NCBI GenBank assembly: GCA_036971715.1
Contig: JAVHJL010000012.1
Coordinates: forward strand, 682,001 to 746,000
From: Arthrobotrys musiformis
Taxonomy: Eukaryota > Ascomycota > Orbiliomycetes > Orbiliales > Orbiliaceae
Reading direction: 5' to 3'
DNA length: 64,000 nucleotides
Below the pieces are notes generated by a model. That model did no database searches. It was not told the origin of the DNA and saw only the letters and a program-made list of their open reading frames with translations. The position numbers and the translations under genes are program-made. Shown here piece by piece: positions 21,852 to 33,871 of this stretch. The stretch's first letter is position 1, and each line of letters begins with the position of its first letter.

Positions 21852-23721
21852 CTAAGAAGAGGTTGACAGTGTTAATTCCTCCATTAGTCGTTTTGAGACC
21901 CTAAACCTGTGTTTACCAGGATTAAATCGAATCCAAGGACCGTAATTTGCAAACTTCACCATGAGCCATAGGATTTTTTCCTCTCGAAGAGCAGCCATCG
22001 ATGGGTGTTCAACAAGACTCTCGTTGTCATGATCATCGGTGATTTTGCTAAAGTAACTATATGGGAAGCATCTTTTGGCAATCGTAAGACCACGCATTAG
22101 ATATTCTTCCGGCAGCGGACGTGGGCTATCTTGGGTAGCTATAGCTGGGGGGGTCTCGCTATCTTGGGTAGCTATAGTTGGGAAGGTCTCGCTATCTTGA
22201 ATTCTTTCAAGAATGGAATCATTGTGTTTGTTCTTCTTAAGAAGTGCTGTCCCGTATCGTGCCGTTTGCTCCCAGGAGAATTTCCTAAGAACTAAGGCCA
22301 TGCCCTCAGGATAATGTTTAAGATAGTCAAGGAAAACGAGCCAGACATAAATATGAGGTTGAAAGGCAGGGTCTTTTTTATAGTTGAAGAAAAGAGAGAG
22401 AGGATTTTGAAAGCAAGTTCTTGTGCATAAATGAGAGACATGTCCGAGGAAGTAAGATCCAACTCGGGAGGTCGGGTAAGAAGAGCGTCTTTGGGCTCGT
22501 AGCCATCGATGACAGGTCCAGGTGGGAGAAGATTCTCCCCTGATTTATTCTGCATAGCCGTTATGTATGCAGCTTCTCTCTCGATGGTGGCCTTTTGATT
22601 TTGTTTGTCAATAGTAGCTACCTTCATCCTCCCGTTTTTGAGATTGTATTGGAATAAGCTCGCGATTCCGCAGATGGCAATATGAAGGCGTTTTGGTTGA
22701 GAAGAGTGAAACAGATGGAGTGTAAGAGAACGAAAACAGTATCAACAGATTGTTTTTCTTCAATATCTTGTTCCTGGAGAGCGATAGGGTCGAATAAAGT
22801 AATAATGCTCTCGCGGGCAGCTGGGAATGGTTGCTCGACTGCTAAAGCTTTGCAGTAAAAAAACAGTTGCTGAAGGATATTGGGGCGGGCGAGAATAGCT
22901 AGGTGGTGATAGAGACGACCAACATGAGGCTGCATCTCTGATTCCTTAGAGTACCAAGATCTGGAGACATGCATCCAAATCTCACGATTACGTGGATCAT
23001 CTTCCTCAATAGCCATGCGATAACGTCCAAGATCTCCCATACACTCTCTCCATGTATTTGCAAAGACAGGTACGGTCTCATATAAAAGAGACATCATAGA
23101 GTAGGCGAGACAGATGAAAGCCAACATATGTTCGAGGCTTTCTGGAAGACGATGCCTCAACAGCTCAAGAAAGTTATGAATGCCATGGCGCCACATACTT
23201 GCAGGCATAGCATACTTAGTTGCTAGTACTTTCAAAGATGGTGCGGCAGAAGGGTGTTGACTAGCTAAAAGGAAGTCATGGTGTTCGTGGAGGAGTGTTC
23301 GATGTAGAGCAATCAAAGCCTGCCACCGATCATTGTTGAGGGAAGGTTTGATATTTTGAGTGGCAGCAGTAGCTTGCTTTGAGTCTACTTCGATACACTT
23401 CGCTTCTACCAGAACAAGTCCGGCGTATATACCCTTAACTTCAGCAACCAACTGTTCTTGAGAGATAGGTCGAGTTTCCGGTTGAAGAATAAGATCGGAG
23501 GTTGGTTCAGAGTCATCTACACAAGATGTCTGAACTGAAGGCTCGATAGAGTCGACTCTACCACGCCTCCGTCTGGACGGCCTAGCTATGGCAGGTAGGG
23601 TGGTTGAAGGATTAAAAGTTCCTTCTATTTGCATAGCTTCGGTATGCAGAAGGGGAACAGTCGATGACAAAGTAGAGGAGGAAGAGGTTGACCGTAAGGT
23701 TGGCGGGATCTGAGGCGGCAT
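21852..23721 (-). pseudogene. Est1/SMG6-like gene copy without PIN domain
   Basis: Starts at 23721 and matches the intact gene at 52481-55708 over its N-terminal two thirds, e.g. ILQPETRPISQEQLVAEVKG and RPNILQQLFFYCKAL. Relative to the intact gene it lacks most of the low-complexity N terminus. About 28 codons are deleted near 22670, after which the match resumes in another frame (KVATIDKQNQKATIERE). Another frame change near 22390 shifts to the frame holding LLKKNKHNDSILERIQDSE. A 33-nt in-frame internal duplication encodes two TIATQDSE/AIATQDS units. It ends after RFNPGKHRFRVSKRL with no PIN domain. It cannot give a full-length protein; a truncated helical-domain product of about 350 residues is the most that could be made. 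Confidence 0.8.
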
Positions 23722-23889
23722 GGCTACAACCTATATTTATAGGTGACAAGATGGGCGTTGTTGGAGGAAATATAATTAATGACAATCAGAAGTTTTTGGG
23801 GAACTGAAGTTTGCAGTGAAAGCAGCACTATGGGACTAAATCGATGCCTGCCTGGAGGATGTAGGATACCTGCCTTGAGGGAGGCTAAT

Positions 23890-24172
23890 GCCTCCGTCAA
23901 TGATGAGTGATAACTTTTTATAAAAGTAGCTCACCGATGCAAATGTGGAAAATGCACTTTTAATCTTCCTATTATGAAATGTATTGTTGCCATTTTATAG
24001 TTCGGGGCATGGGCTCCTTGTCTATAGATCTAGCGCCATCAATTATATTATCAAATACTGCGAGGGAAATTGCAAGCTCACACTCATGCTCCTTTTTCGG
24101 GTAGGAAAGAAACTCTTGGGTCATTTAAGCCCTTCCTTTGGAGTACGTTTAGGCCTTTTGATATGGGCATAC
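23890..24172 (+). repeat. Dispersed repeat, copy 1 (pair at 57845-58012)
   Basis: Matches 57845-58012 in blocks: TCAATGATGAGTGATAACTT, TAGCTCACCGATG, CTTTTAATCTTCCT, GGCATGGG, ATTATATTATCAAATACT and TTTAGGCCTTTTGATAT. About 90 extra bases lie in this copy. Both copies lie upstream of an Est1-like gene in the same relative orientation, so this is probably part of one segmental duplication. Confidence 0.7.
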
Positions 24173-24250
24173 TTTAAATACCTTGTTCCTGGCCTCTTCT
24201 CTTTGTTTTACCAGAGCACGGGCGGTAGAGTGGGAATCTTCCCTCTAAAC

Positions 24251-24553
24251 ATGTCGACAGCCAAAAACCAACAAAAGGAAGAAACCAAATTTATGGATAC
24301 CGAGAACTTAGAAGACGCTAGCGACAATTGGACCTCCATCGCCGCAAATCTACTGGTATATATTAGCCGTACAGAATGGGCAAAGGGCAACAGTCAAAGC
24401 TCAAACACGACTAGACGGACTAACTGCGAAGAGGTGGTAAAAGAGAAATGTCTAAATAATCGCTCAAAGCGACGGGGCCCCATCCCTAAATGGGTACGAG
24501 ATGAACCAGATAAGGAGAATTGTGAGTCTGATTTAAGAAATTTATTAAGCTAG
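24251..24553 (+). CDS. Small polar protein, unknown
   Basis: ATG in a good fungal context (TAAACATGTCG), 100 aa, Lys/Glu/Asn-rich, with NNRSKRRGPIPKWVRDEPDK near the end. The longer frame upstream of the ATG is repeat sequence. A GTGAGT lies at 24522 but no acceptor gives a sensible join. No family recognised. Confidence 0.35.
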   Translation: MSTAKNQQKEETKFMDTENLEDASDNWTSIAANLLVYISRTEWAKGNSQSSNTTRRTNCEEVVKEKCLNNRSKRRGPIPKWVRDEPDKENCESDLRNLLS

Positions 24554-24572
24554 TCTACAGAGGGTTCCAACA

Positions 24573-24803
24573 ATGGAGCAACACCTGAAATCACTAGACG
24601 AATTGGAAAATAATATCATCGATGCTGGAAATTCCCGAGCTGACTATCTGGTGAAGATTTACGATCAATTAGCGCTTACGATCAACAAGATTTGCTGGGT
24701 ACTGTGGAGGAACTATCTCCCTTTTGAGGGATCTGATGAGAACAGGTCCCACTTTGTGCGGTCTGAGCGCGAGATCTCTAAAAACCTTTCTCATGTACCT
24801 TAG
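24573..24803 (+). CDS. Small helical protein or exon, unknown
   Basis: Seventy-six codons starting MEQHLKSLDELENNIIDAG, with amphipathic helix-like spacing. It begins 20 nt after the preceding ORF ends and may be a further exon of the same gene. Confidence 0.3.
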   Translation: MEQHLKSLDELENNIIDAGNSRADYLVKIYDQLALTINKICWVLWRNYLPFEGSDENRSHFVRSEREISKNLSHVP

Positions 24804-25714
24804 TTAATTACCCAAATATTCTATAGGTAGTAGCGGAGCAAATAATTCACATCGATATTACGAGGCATCTGAGCCTGTTTTGGTTTTCGCACAAATATTG
24901 GATGGTCGGAGAATCGTCTACTAAGAAAAACCGCGGGAGCGCAGTAAGACTCGCGAAGCTGTCGTATTCGAGGTTTGAAATGAGGCTGGGGGTCGACGTC
25001 GCTGCCTCTTGTGTACTTTCTTGGGAATGAGAAGGGAGATCTTGTATGCTAAAGCCTTCTAAACAGATCATTCTGATAGTTTCGATGGCAATCGAGCAAT
25101 GTTCCTACAAGTTTAAAGACGAAAAAAAAAAAAAAAAGAGGGCGTCATGCCGGCAGCTGAATTGATCTTTGGGTTTCTTTGTGAGATGGGTGTGAGACGG
25201 TGGGGTGTAGTCAAATTTGCAAAACATACAAGACTCCTTCCCGCTTAAATACCTGAACGGGGAATCCAGAGAGAGGCCCTTCGAGGGGCTTGGTGTATTT
25301 TTCAAATGTTTACATGCACGGTAACACCCATAACACGCACCGCCTCAGCACGACCCGAACTCTTGATCGTCTTTTTTCCCTAACTAAGAAACAGTCGACG
25401 AATTCTATATTATTCACAAACCTCTACCCGATCAACCCTTCGTCTAGGTAGAATTCAAGATCGCTCAAATCCATCAACAGTACAAAGGCCTCAACTCTTA
25501 TCCACAAAAAAATCACATCCCTTCACCGTTCGTCGACGAAGTAATCGGACTCCCAAATCCAATCTCCTACACGCTCTAATTTTGGTACATCAAACATCTA
25601 TCCTATTTAAAATTTCCTTTAATAACATGCTATATACTTGAGTGTAACAGAAAAAAAACGCTTTGCTTATTATATACATCGTCTTCTTGATATGCATCGA
25701 TGCGTCGAAAAATC
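24804..25714. other. Intergenic, nothing recognised
   Basis: Weak minus-strand frame at 24847-25071 and poly-A run at about 25122-25137. No supported gene. Confidence 0.35.
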
Positions 25715-26160
25715 TTACACAGATGACAATGGAATAATATCTAGCGATTTGATAAGTTCATGAACTTCGGCATAAGCATGCGACACTTCAGAAACAGGAA
25801 ACGGCATAGAGACAAGCAATTCCCGAAGCGCGATAACCACAACTTCCTTAACATAAGCCGCCCTTGTAAAAGCAGATTTCATAAAAGCACGAAATTGAAA
25901 TTCACTGACAATAAAGAGTTTTAATTTTGTGAGAGTACATTTCATAAAATCAAGTTTGATTTTCCCAAAGCAAGAAGCCCTGTAAAATGAAACGTGATAA
26001 AACGATGGAATTCAGATTTTACCGTGATAGAAAACTTTGGAAGAGTAGACTTCAGAAAAGGAGCAAGTTCAGTTGTGATAGATAGCTAATGCAATAGATT
26101 GTAGAGCATCTACTCCCAAAATGTTATCAGGAAAGGGGATAGTAAGCTGTTGCATTTATC
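25715..26160 (-). pseudogene. Decayed gene fragment with internal repeat, unknown
   Basis: The minus-strand frame at 25945-25715 ends FPVSEVSHAYAEVHELIKSL. Upstream pieces in other frames are also protein-like: LTIPFPDNILGVDALQSIAL near 26150, and FLKSTLPKFSITVKSEFHRF near 26050. The latter resembles MKCTLTKLKLFIVSEFQF in the downstream frame, as if a 40-residue unit were duplicated. The frames do not join by an obvious intron. Family not recognised. Confidence 0.35.
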
Positions 26161-26852
26161 TATTTTCTCCCTTCTACGAGAGTACATACACCAAAAAGAC
26201 TTAGATTGCCCCCAGACCTCCTCAAAAGATCATGCAACGAAATAAGCGGTTAGTTCGAGATGCGAACCACTTCCGCTGTAGAGAGGCCTGTTACATCGAT
26301 GCAAGACAGGTGGCTAGTGATACATCACTCCATAACAAAGCACCTGACGCAAAGCATCTTCAGCTCCCAAATAGTTCACGTTCATATTTTACTTTTCCTT
26401 TTGCTTTTTTTTTTTTTTTTTTTTTCCCGTTAATAAAGGCAGCCAGGACAGTCACCCTATGCACTCCTAAAGCTCCAGAAACAGGGCAGTTATCAGCAGC
26501 CCCCACAATTGGCTAGATATCTTTGCCCTCGCACTAGTCATTGTTCTTTTTTAGCTCAGTTTCACTCGACTTAATGAGTTTCGGAATTGGGCTGTATATA
26601 GAATATGCCAACCAGCCAGAAACTGCTAAATACATAGAAAGCAACCATTATACCATAAAAGCAAAAATCGTGTGCAAGCCAACATTATTGAGCAATGTAA
26701 CGATGAATTGTAGAATAAATAGGCCCGGCATCACGTGATTGCTCACGTAATGCCCACAAATATATCCTCCACGATTCCGCATATTTCCTTTTACGAAATC
26801 ATGTTAGCGTTTTGTACTTACACAAGCTAAGGATGCGCTCATTCCAGCTAAT
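26161..26852. other. Intergenic, poly-T tract
   Basis: Poly-T of about 19 nt at 26407-26425. Short Lys/Arg frames without support. Confidence 0.35.
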
Positions 26853-28678
26853 TCAGCCCTGGCCTCGGAAAACGGAACCAATCTCACGCCAGTACCCGGA
26901 TAACTTGATTCTAGAAAATGGGGCAAAAACATACTTGTATGATGTTGAGAATATTTTGCATCCGTCGTCATTATACCCTGTTGTTCCATAGCAGTTTTCA
27001 TCCTCATTTTTGATATCCGAAGGAAAACCGTGTACTGTATTCAAGGGATCTGACTGTGAAGCTTTAGGACCTGGGGCTGCGTCTTGCGTAGATTGTTGGG
27101 TAGACTGCTTGCCAATGCAGCCTATTTCCTCGGTGGTAGGGTGAGCGGGAAGAGGGTTCATGATATCTTCATCGTTCTGCCCCAACCAAGCCTTCAATGG
27201 CGCGAAGGTTGGTTGCTTGAGAGGTGGTATATACCTTAAATCGTCTTCGGGTCCAAAGGAGCGGGTAGGCTGGTACCCGAAGGTTGCGAGGCGGAGGGAC
27301 AGTAGACCCCCATGGCATTCGCACTCTCCAGCAACATCTTCCGATAGTTCGCTAAGGTTCGATGGAGTCGGCGCTTCTTCTGTGATGGTTGTTTGGTCTT
27401 CCGCCGCAGACCCCCAGCTTCGAGATCGACATGATACCAGGTGCTCGATGGCTTCTTTGGCTGTCAGTCTGAGCGGCAGATCAAAGGTTTCTGAAGACGC
27501 GAGATCCCCGCAGGTCTCAGAGTACGGATCGTCATTTGTTGCGCATATCTCGTAGATCTCCTCCAGATTGCAAGGTTTGGCACTAAGTCCCAGCAGACCA
27601 ACGGACCAAATATCGTGCCAGTAGCTGTCAGTTGGCTTCTCCGGGTTGCTGCTTTCGTCGTGCCGGTAGTAAGGCGAAGCGGAAGGTGGTTGGTATCTGC
27701 TTTGGGACATATTATCAAATAATTTCATATCCCGCACTGTTTTCTGTGATACCTCGTCAAAAATTGGGGCATCGTAAAATTCTGGCACTTTGCAGCGAAG
27801 GCCAAATTTGCCGGTGATACGATCTTCCTCCCACGACTAACATGTACGTGATGGTATGTTTATCTTATCAAAGCTCCCTAGCGACGCCCTTTTAGATTCT
27901 ATGACCGCACAAGCCATGGACCTAGCATTGGGATATATGCCGAATGCCGATTGAAATCCAGAGATTTGAATCTCAATTGGGTCTATCCTTCGTATGAGCA
28001 CTGTCGAAGGGTCGATATTGCCGTGGGTAGTGTATTTAGAGTGAATAAACTCCAATCCCTCGCATATTTGAATCAATGCTTCTAACACGTCGGGTTTATT
28101 CCACTTTTGAAAGTTCGCTCCAGCAAGATCAGCTAGGCATAGTTTTGTAACTAGAATAGTCCAGTTAGGAGGTGGGTCGCCAGAGTAGCGATATTTCCCC
28201 TCAGTGAAAACCTCTGCGACCTCCATGAGCGGGAGAATGTTCTTCTGTAAAATCATCTTAGCAAAAAATTCGTCGAATCGGGGACAAGTCGGAGGGATCT
28301 TACATCATGAAGATCTCGCATCAAAGCTGCCTCTCTTCCCGCAAGGTTGGCCTCTCCTTTAGCATAATATTTACCAGCGTAGAATCGGCCAGTCCGTTGC
28401 CCCACCAACTGGAATACTCGCTTTGAGGTTGGAATACGCCCCCATTTAACATAGTCCTGTAAAACTGATTCTGTTGCTGGCGGGGAAAGTTCATGAAAAC
28501 GGTAAATAAAGGAAGAGCCGAAATTCTGTTCTAAATATTCTCTCCGAGCGCTGGTATGTTCGGGACTATTTGGGATAAGCCCTTCAAAGGCCCTTCTATC
28601 TTCGCTGTCAATCCCAAGACGAAACTTGTGACCCAGCACGAGATGCGCCTCGCCTTTATATCCTAATTGTTGAAACAT
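26853..28678 (-). pseudogene. Protein-kinase-like gene, copy A (degenerate catalytic motifs, one nonsense)
   Basis: Exon 1 starts at 28678 and runs through KRVFQLVGQRTGRFYAGKYY (glycine-loop/VAIK-like N-lobe) to ALMRDLHD. A 59-nt GTAAGA...TTTTACAG intron joins it to KNILPLMEVAEVF. The catalytic loop reads HGNIDPSTVLI instead of HRDxKxxN, and the DFG position reads SGF, so this is a pseudokinase-type domain. The C-lobe keeps YWHDIWSVGLLGL, followed by a long polar tail. A TAG near 27837 breaks the frame (PSRTC*S) where copy B has TGG, consistent with a G-to-A change. N-terminal WKY-type beta-strand sequence in copy B suggests a preceding FHA-like domain. Catalysis is unlikely; a signalling or scaffold role is inference. 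Confidence 0.7.
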
Positions 28679-28824
28679 GCAGGTCGCGGCTCGTAGGTGT
28701 TGATTGGTTTCAGATACGGAATCATGATCAAAGTACAGTGCAGCCCAGTCGCTAGGCCCTTCTTGGGGTTGTCAAGACAATTGTCGCTGTAGTCTGGGGG
28801 GGCGCTTTGTCGCTGTGAGGAGGG

Positions 28825-30339
28825 CTATGAGTCCAGGTTTTCAATGGGTGAGTTTGTAGTATCCGCGTTAATATTCCTTAACCAAATTTCTAATAACACA
28901 AATGTTGGTTGTTTGGAAGGCGGTATATATTGTAAATCGTTGTCTTCTGGGCCAAAAGAGCAAAAAGGTTTGCACCCGTAGGTCGGAAGGCGGCTGGATA
29001 GTAGGGATTCATGGTATTCGCATTTTGCAATGGGATCTTCTGATAGTTTGCTAAGGTTTGATGGAGTCGGTGCCTCTTCGATGATGGCTATTTGGTCTTT
29101 AGCCACAGATTCCCAGTTTCGAGATGTCAGGTGCTCGATAGCTTCTCTGGCCCCCAGTTCTAGTGGAAGGCCAAAGGTCTCTTGAGAATATACCTTGCTG
29201 TTTCTTTTGATACCTTGTCAAAAATCGGAGCATCATAAAATTCTGGCACTTTGCAGCAAAGACCGACTTTGCCAGTATTATGGTTTTCTTTCCACAGCCA
29301 AGATTCGCGCGATGGTATGAAACTTTTATTGAAATCCTCGAGCAATGCCTTTTTAGATTCTATAACTGCGGAAGCTATTGATCCAGCATCGGGATACACG
29401 CCGAATGCTGATTGAAATCCTGAGATTTGAATCTTCATCGGTTTCATTGTTCGTACAAGTATTATTGAAGGGTTGATATTGCCGTGGACAATGCATCGAG
29501 AATGAACAAACTCCAATCCCTTATACATTTGAATCAATGCTTCTAACAAGTCTGATTTGTCCCACTTTTGGAAGTTTGCTTAAGCAAGGTCAGTTAAGCA
29601 TAACTCTGTAACTAAAATAGTCCAATTAAAGGTTGGACCGTCAAAGTAATAATATCTTCCTTCTGGGAAAATTTTTGCAATCTCCATGAACAGGAGGATA
29701 TACTCCTGCGAAATTATCTTAACAAAGAAATTAGTAAATCGGGAATAAGACAGAGTGGTCTTATATGGTAAATACTGCGCATCAGAGCTACCCCCCTTTG
29801 TGCAAGTCTGGTTTCTCCTCTACTATAATATTTCCCAGCGTAGAATCGGCCGGTTCGTTTCCCTATTAACTGGTATATTCGTTTTGAGGCCGGAATACGC
29901 CTCCATTTGATATAGTCATATAAAACTAATTTATCCACCAGCAGGGCAAGTTTGTGAAAACAATAAATAAAAGAAGACCCAAACTCTTTTTGCAAATATT
30001 CTCTTTGAGCTTTGGTATGCTCAGGGCTATTTGGGATAACTCCTTCAAAGGCCCTTTTACAGTCTCTGTCAATCCCAGATTGGAATTTATAACCCAGCGT
30101 GAGATGGGCCGGGCCTTTACCTCCTGATCTTGACAAAGACTTCCCACAGTTAGATATGTAGATACCATCGCTGTACCATTTTTTTGGCCTCCACTGTCCC
30201 CCGTAGTTAATAGTGAGCATGAGGACACCAGTTTCGCAGAACTACTAGAGCCTGTATAGCTCCTTTGGCATTCCCGAGAGTTTAATGCGAAGGTCTGAAG
30301 TTGCGGCGGATCCGATGGTATAGCCTTTACTAAGATCAT
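28825..30339 (-). pseudogene. Protein-kinase-like gene, copy B (multiple lesions)
   Basis: Tandem relative of copy A. From 30220 it reads RAFEGVIPNSPEHTKAQREY, then RIYQLIGKRTGRFYAGKYY. The splice donor equivalent to copy A's GTAAGA is ATAAGA here. After the corresponding TTTCGCAG the frame continues ILVTELCLTDLA, then hits TAA where copy A has GGA, then resumes ANFQKWDK. HGNINPSIILV again replaces the HRD loop. About 75 codons covering the activation segment and the IWSVG region are deleted after KETARY, and the polar tail follows in another frame (28825-29106). Upstream to 30339 a frame carries FALNSRECQRSYTG and may be an FHA-like N terminus. Confidence 0.7.
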
Positions 30340-30715
30340 TTGGCGGGAAGATCACGAGAATCCGCAAGATCAAGAATATCACAACAGAACAAACACACAA
30401 CACAAACAAATATAGAATAAATATAGCATCTTGTCCTTCTCCTTCCTAATCGGGACACAAAAAATCGCCTCTTTTGGCATCGTTTTCCAAAACGAAAACG
30501 AAAACGACAAACGGAACAAACACACAACACGACAACTACAGAATACAAAAGTACTATTATACTATTATAAGAACAAGAAAAGAAACTAAGAAATAAATAT
30601 AAAAGAAGCCAATGTTGAAAGACAAGGTACACTTTATCCTTTCGAACATACTCCATGCTGCTATGTTAACCGAAATGGTAGAATTTCTATCGGACAGAGG
30701 GATATCATTGGAGAA
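30340..30715. other. Intergenic, 5' of gypsy element
   Basis: CA/AAC-rich low-complexity DNA. I looked for a 5' LTR and did not find one. Confidence 0.4.
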
Positions 30716-30964
30716 GTGGAGGGCCCATGGCCAGAGGAATTGAAGGATATGCCGGTGCTTTCGCACAACGGAGATGAGGCTCCAGACTGGTTTAGAAACG
30801 AATATGCAAACCTGGTACTTGAATCCGCAGATGTCTTTAGTTGGAGCGCCGTGGACCTTGGCCACATAGTGGCAGTGAAGCATGCAATTGATGTGATATC
30901 TGATAAGGATTCTGTTATGAAATCGATGTGATATCTTATAAGCTATATATGTAAGGATTGTGTT

Positions 30965-31633
30965 ATGAAATCGAGAAAATATCTCTACGGTGAAAAACAC
31001 CAAAAATATATCCATGAAAAAATGGACCCGCTAATCAAACTAGGGATATACCTCAAAGCACCATACCCAGCAGGTCGTTATAGGGCTCAGCTGGTAGTGG
31101 TTAAAAAGAAGAAGAAGTTCACGAATGAAAAGGAGTTTAGCAGGGTAGCAATCGATTATAGATTGCTGAACGAGGTGACACGGTTAGACCCATACCCGCT
31201 ACCAAGCATGCCAGAAATGTACGCATATCTGGCAGATGGTGTTTTGTTTATGGCCCACGACGCCGATAGGAGATTCCAGCAAATGGAAATAGAGCCGAAT
31301 GACCAGAAGTATACAGCGTTCGAGATGTTCGAGCGCTTGTGGACGACTACGAGGCTTCATTTCGGAGATAAAAACGGCCCCGCCACATTGGCACGAAATA
31401 GTGATGTCGCCTTCGGCGATATTAAAAGAAAAGGCGATATGAAGAACTATTTCGACGACTTTCTCAATAAGGTACAAAAACAAAAGTCCGAAGACGACGA
31501 GTACCGCGAACTATTGAGAATGGGAAGAGATCTGTACCTTTCGGCCAGATTATATGGCTGGAAATGGAAAGTCAAGAAGATCCTGACAGGACTTAGACAG
31601 ATAACGGCGCTGGGATGCGTCCTGGGAGAATGA
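30965..31633 (+). pseudogene. Gypsy reverse transcriptase fragment
   Basis: 222 codons with FSRVAIDYRLLNEVTRLDPYPLP, the usual RT palm entry, and MEIEPNDQKYTAFE. The catalytic box reads YFDD at residues 162-165, a tolerated form of YxDD. The first palm aspartate region is altered (FMAHDADRRFQ). The region between QKYTAFE and YFDD is diverged from the family. It ends at a TGA near 31631 that CGA could have given by C-to-T. Confidence 0.75.
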
Positions 31634-32155
31634 GTGATTAAGATGGCACCTCACATCATAGATGCCATCGAGCATATGCGATATCCTAATACATATACGG
31701 AGCTATTAAGTAACTTGGGTCTCGCAAACCAGTTTCGAGATGGAGTCCCAGGATATGCGCTGAGAATCACTAACCTGACAGCAATTAGCAGGAAAGATTC
31801 CGGGAAAGCAAAACTTACTCTAACTCCAGAAGCTATCATAGAACATGATGCGCTCAAACAATTCTTGAAGTCACCGGCTGTTTTGACATCATTCATATAC
31901 GGGAATAAGACGTTCGTCCACACGGACGCATCTCCAGGTACACACGATAGATCATTACCAGGTGGCTTGGGAGCTGTGATAACACAAATGCATGATGATG
32001 GAAAGGAGTATGTCTGTGCTTTCGCTTCCGCCGCGCTGACAGCAGCGCAGTATAATTACGACGTGGCCAGATTAGAGGCCCTCGCATTAGTATACACGTG
32101 CGGAAAATTCCATGAGTGGCTTGCAGTCACACCCTTTGTCTGGCGAACAGATTGA
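31634..32155 (+). pseudogene. Gypsy RT connection/RNase H fragment
   Basis: Begins MAPHIIDAIEHMRYP, passes LGLANQFRDGVPGYALRITN (thumb/connection), then the RNase H core FVHTDASPG...LGAVITQ, ASAALTAAQYNYDVARLEAL and a terminal WRTD. Ends at TGA 32153-32155, after which the same reading continues (RVNKFIL) into the integrase ORF. Confidence 0.75.
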
Positions 32156-32203
32156 AGAGTAAATAAATTTATACTAGACGCAAAATATTCTACCAACCCG
32201 GCA

Positions 32204-33871
32204 GTGGCGAGGTATTCCATGGCGTTAAGTGAATATGAGTTCGTACCAGAATGGATTACGGGATACGATATGATAGCAGACGCGATGACAAGGCTGGTAG
32301 TGATACCAGCAGGCGAAGAGGAAGCTATTATGCTTCCAGAACTGGTGTTTAGGAAGGATATCGGTAAATTTATCGACAGCTACAAAGAAACGGGCGCCTC
32401 AGGCCTCGATTTCAATCACAACACCCCCTTCGACAGCACACTAGTCGCGTTCCTGAATTTAGTTATAGGAACGACGGACTGGAGCTTCCAGACCGATCCT
32501 AATTTCGAAAGCGCAAGGATCTACGTGAAGACGGAGTTCTTTCCGTCCGAAGATCCCAGCGGATTGGATGCGGAGATACATCCGAGCTATGCCTTAAACC
32601 ATATAATCCCCGACATGGACCATGAGTACCCAGAAGCAGCGAAAATGCCAAACTACACCAAGAATCAAAAGTTGAAGATCGAAGGTCTAACATACTTGAA
32701 ACAGTATGTGAAAAATAGAAACTTACCAAACCCACCCAGACCAGTAGAAAGAAGGATTAAAACAATGGCAAAACAATGCTTTCTGGAAGAAGATGTGCTA
32801 TATATGGCCCATAGAGGAAAAAAGCTTAGGGTATTAGATAGCAATAGAGATTTCGTAGAGAAATTGAGGGAGTATCACGACAGTATGAGCCACAGGGCTG
32901 CTAACACGTCGTACCAGTTGATGGCAGGGGAATATTGGTTCCCAGGTCTGGCTACCGCCATTAGGAGATATGTCAAGCAGTGCAAAGTCTGCCAGCGATA
33001 TTCGAAGAAGAATAAGTTGGAGATACCAGGGTACAAGCCCAAACCAGGCGATATTCTAAGAAATTGGAACATCGATTTCGCCGGCGCATTTCCGGAGGAC
33101 CCAGTCACGGGTGATAAGTATATTTTTATTGCGGTAGATAGGCTAACCAAGTGGTTGGAAGCTATTCCAACCAAATATAACGATCAAAACGCTGCCGCAC
33201 AGGCGATGTACGATATTAGCTGTAGATTCGGTGCCCCGGATACTATCACAAGCGATAGAGGTGTACACTTCGTAAACGAAGTAATAGAGGCCTACGCCAG
33301 GCTGCTTAACGTCAAGCACCACAAATCAACACCGTATTACCCCCAATCGAACGGTGCCGCCGAGAGGAGTATTCAGACGATCAAGATGATGTTGTCGAAG
33401 AATATGAGTGACTTGACTGCGGAAATCGGCAATATTGACGACGAAGGAAACGTAATTGCGCCGAAGAGGCAAATCGAATCGGTTAATTCAATCCAGGCCG
33501 TCCTTTGGGCATACAGGGCCACACCCCACACAGCAACAGGCGCCTCGCCAGTATTCTTGGTATACGGCCAAGAAATGAGGATACCAGCCGACCCAATCAC
33601 TGGCGCAGAACCGATGAAGACCGACGAAGTGCATAGAAAAGTCGTCGCAAGAAGAATACAACACCTCCACGAGTACATCCCAGGTCTGCGTGACCTACAA
33701 AAGGATAAACACCAACCAAAAGGAGACGTTAAGGTAAATAACTTCAACAAGGGCGACAAGGTATGGCTACGAGGCAGCCGTATGGATAAAGGCTTCGGCC
33801 TCGTTTTTGTGCCCCGCTGGAAGGGACCATTGGAGATTGCAGAAGTTTGGACAAGAATGCGTACAAATTGA
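32204..33871 (+). pseudogene. Gypsy RNase H end and integrase
   Basis: 555 codons, the best preserved part. EWITGYDMIADAMTRL is the RNase H end. The zinc-binding HHCC is H225, H230, C260, C263. The catalytic DDE is D291 (WNIDFAG), D351 (TSDRGVHF) and E387 (GAAERSIQ). KGDKVWLRGS near the end is the GPY/F-type region. All metal- and zinc-binding residues are in place, so the integrase domain itself may once have been active. The real C terminus is shifted out of frame after IAEVW. Confidence 0.8.

Noticed and set aside
30340..30715. 5' LTR for the gypsy element
   Set aside because: Compared by eye with 34017-34560; no convincing shared sequence was found.
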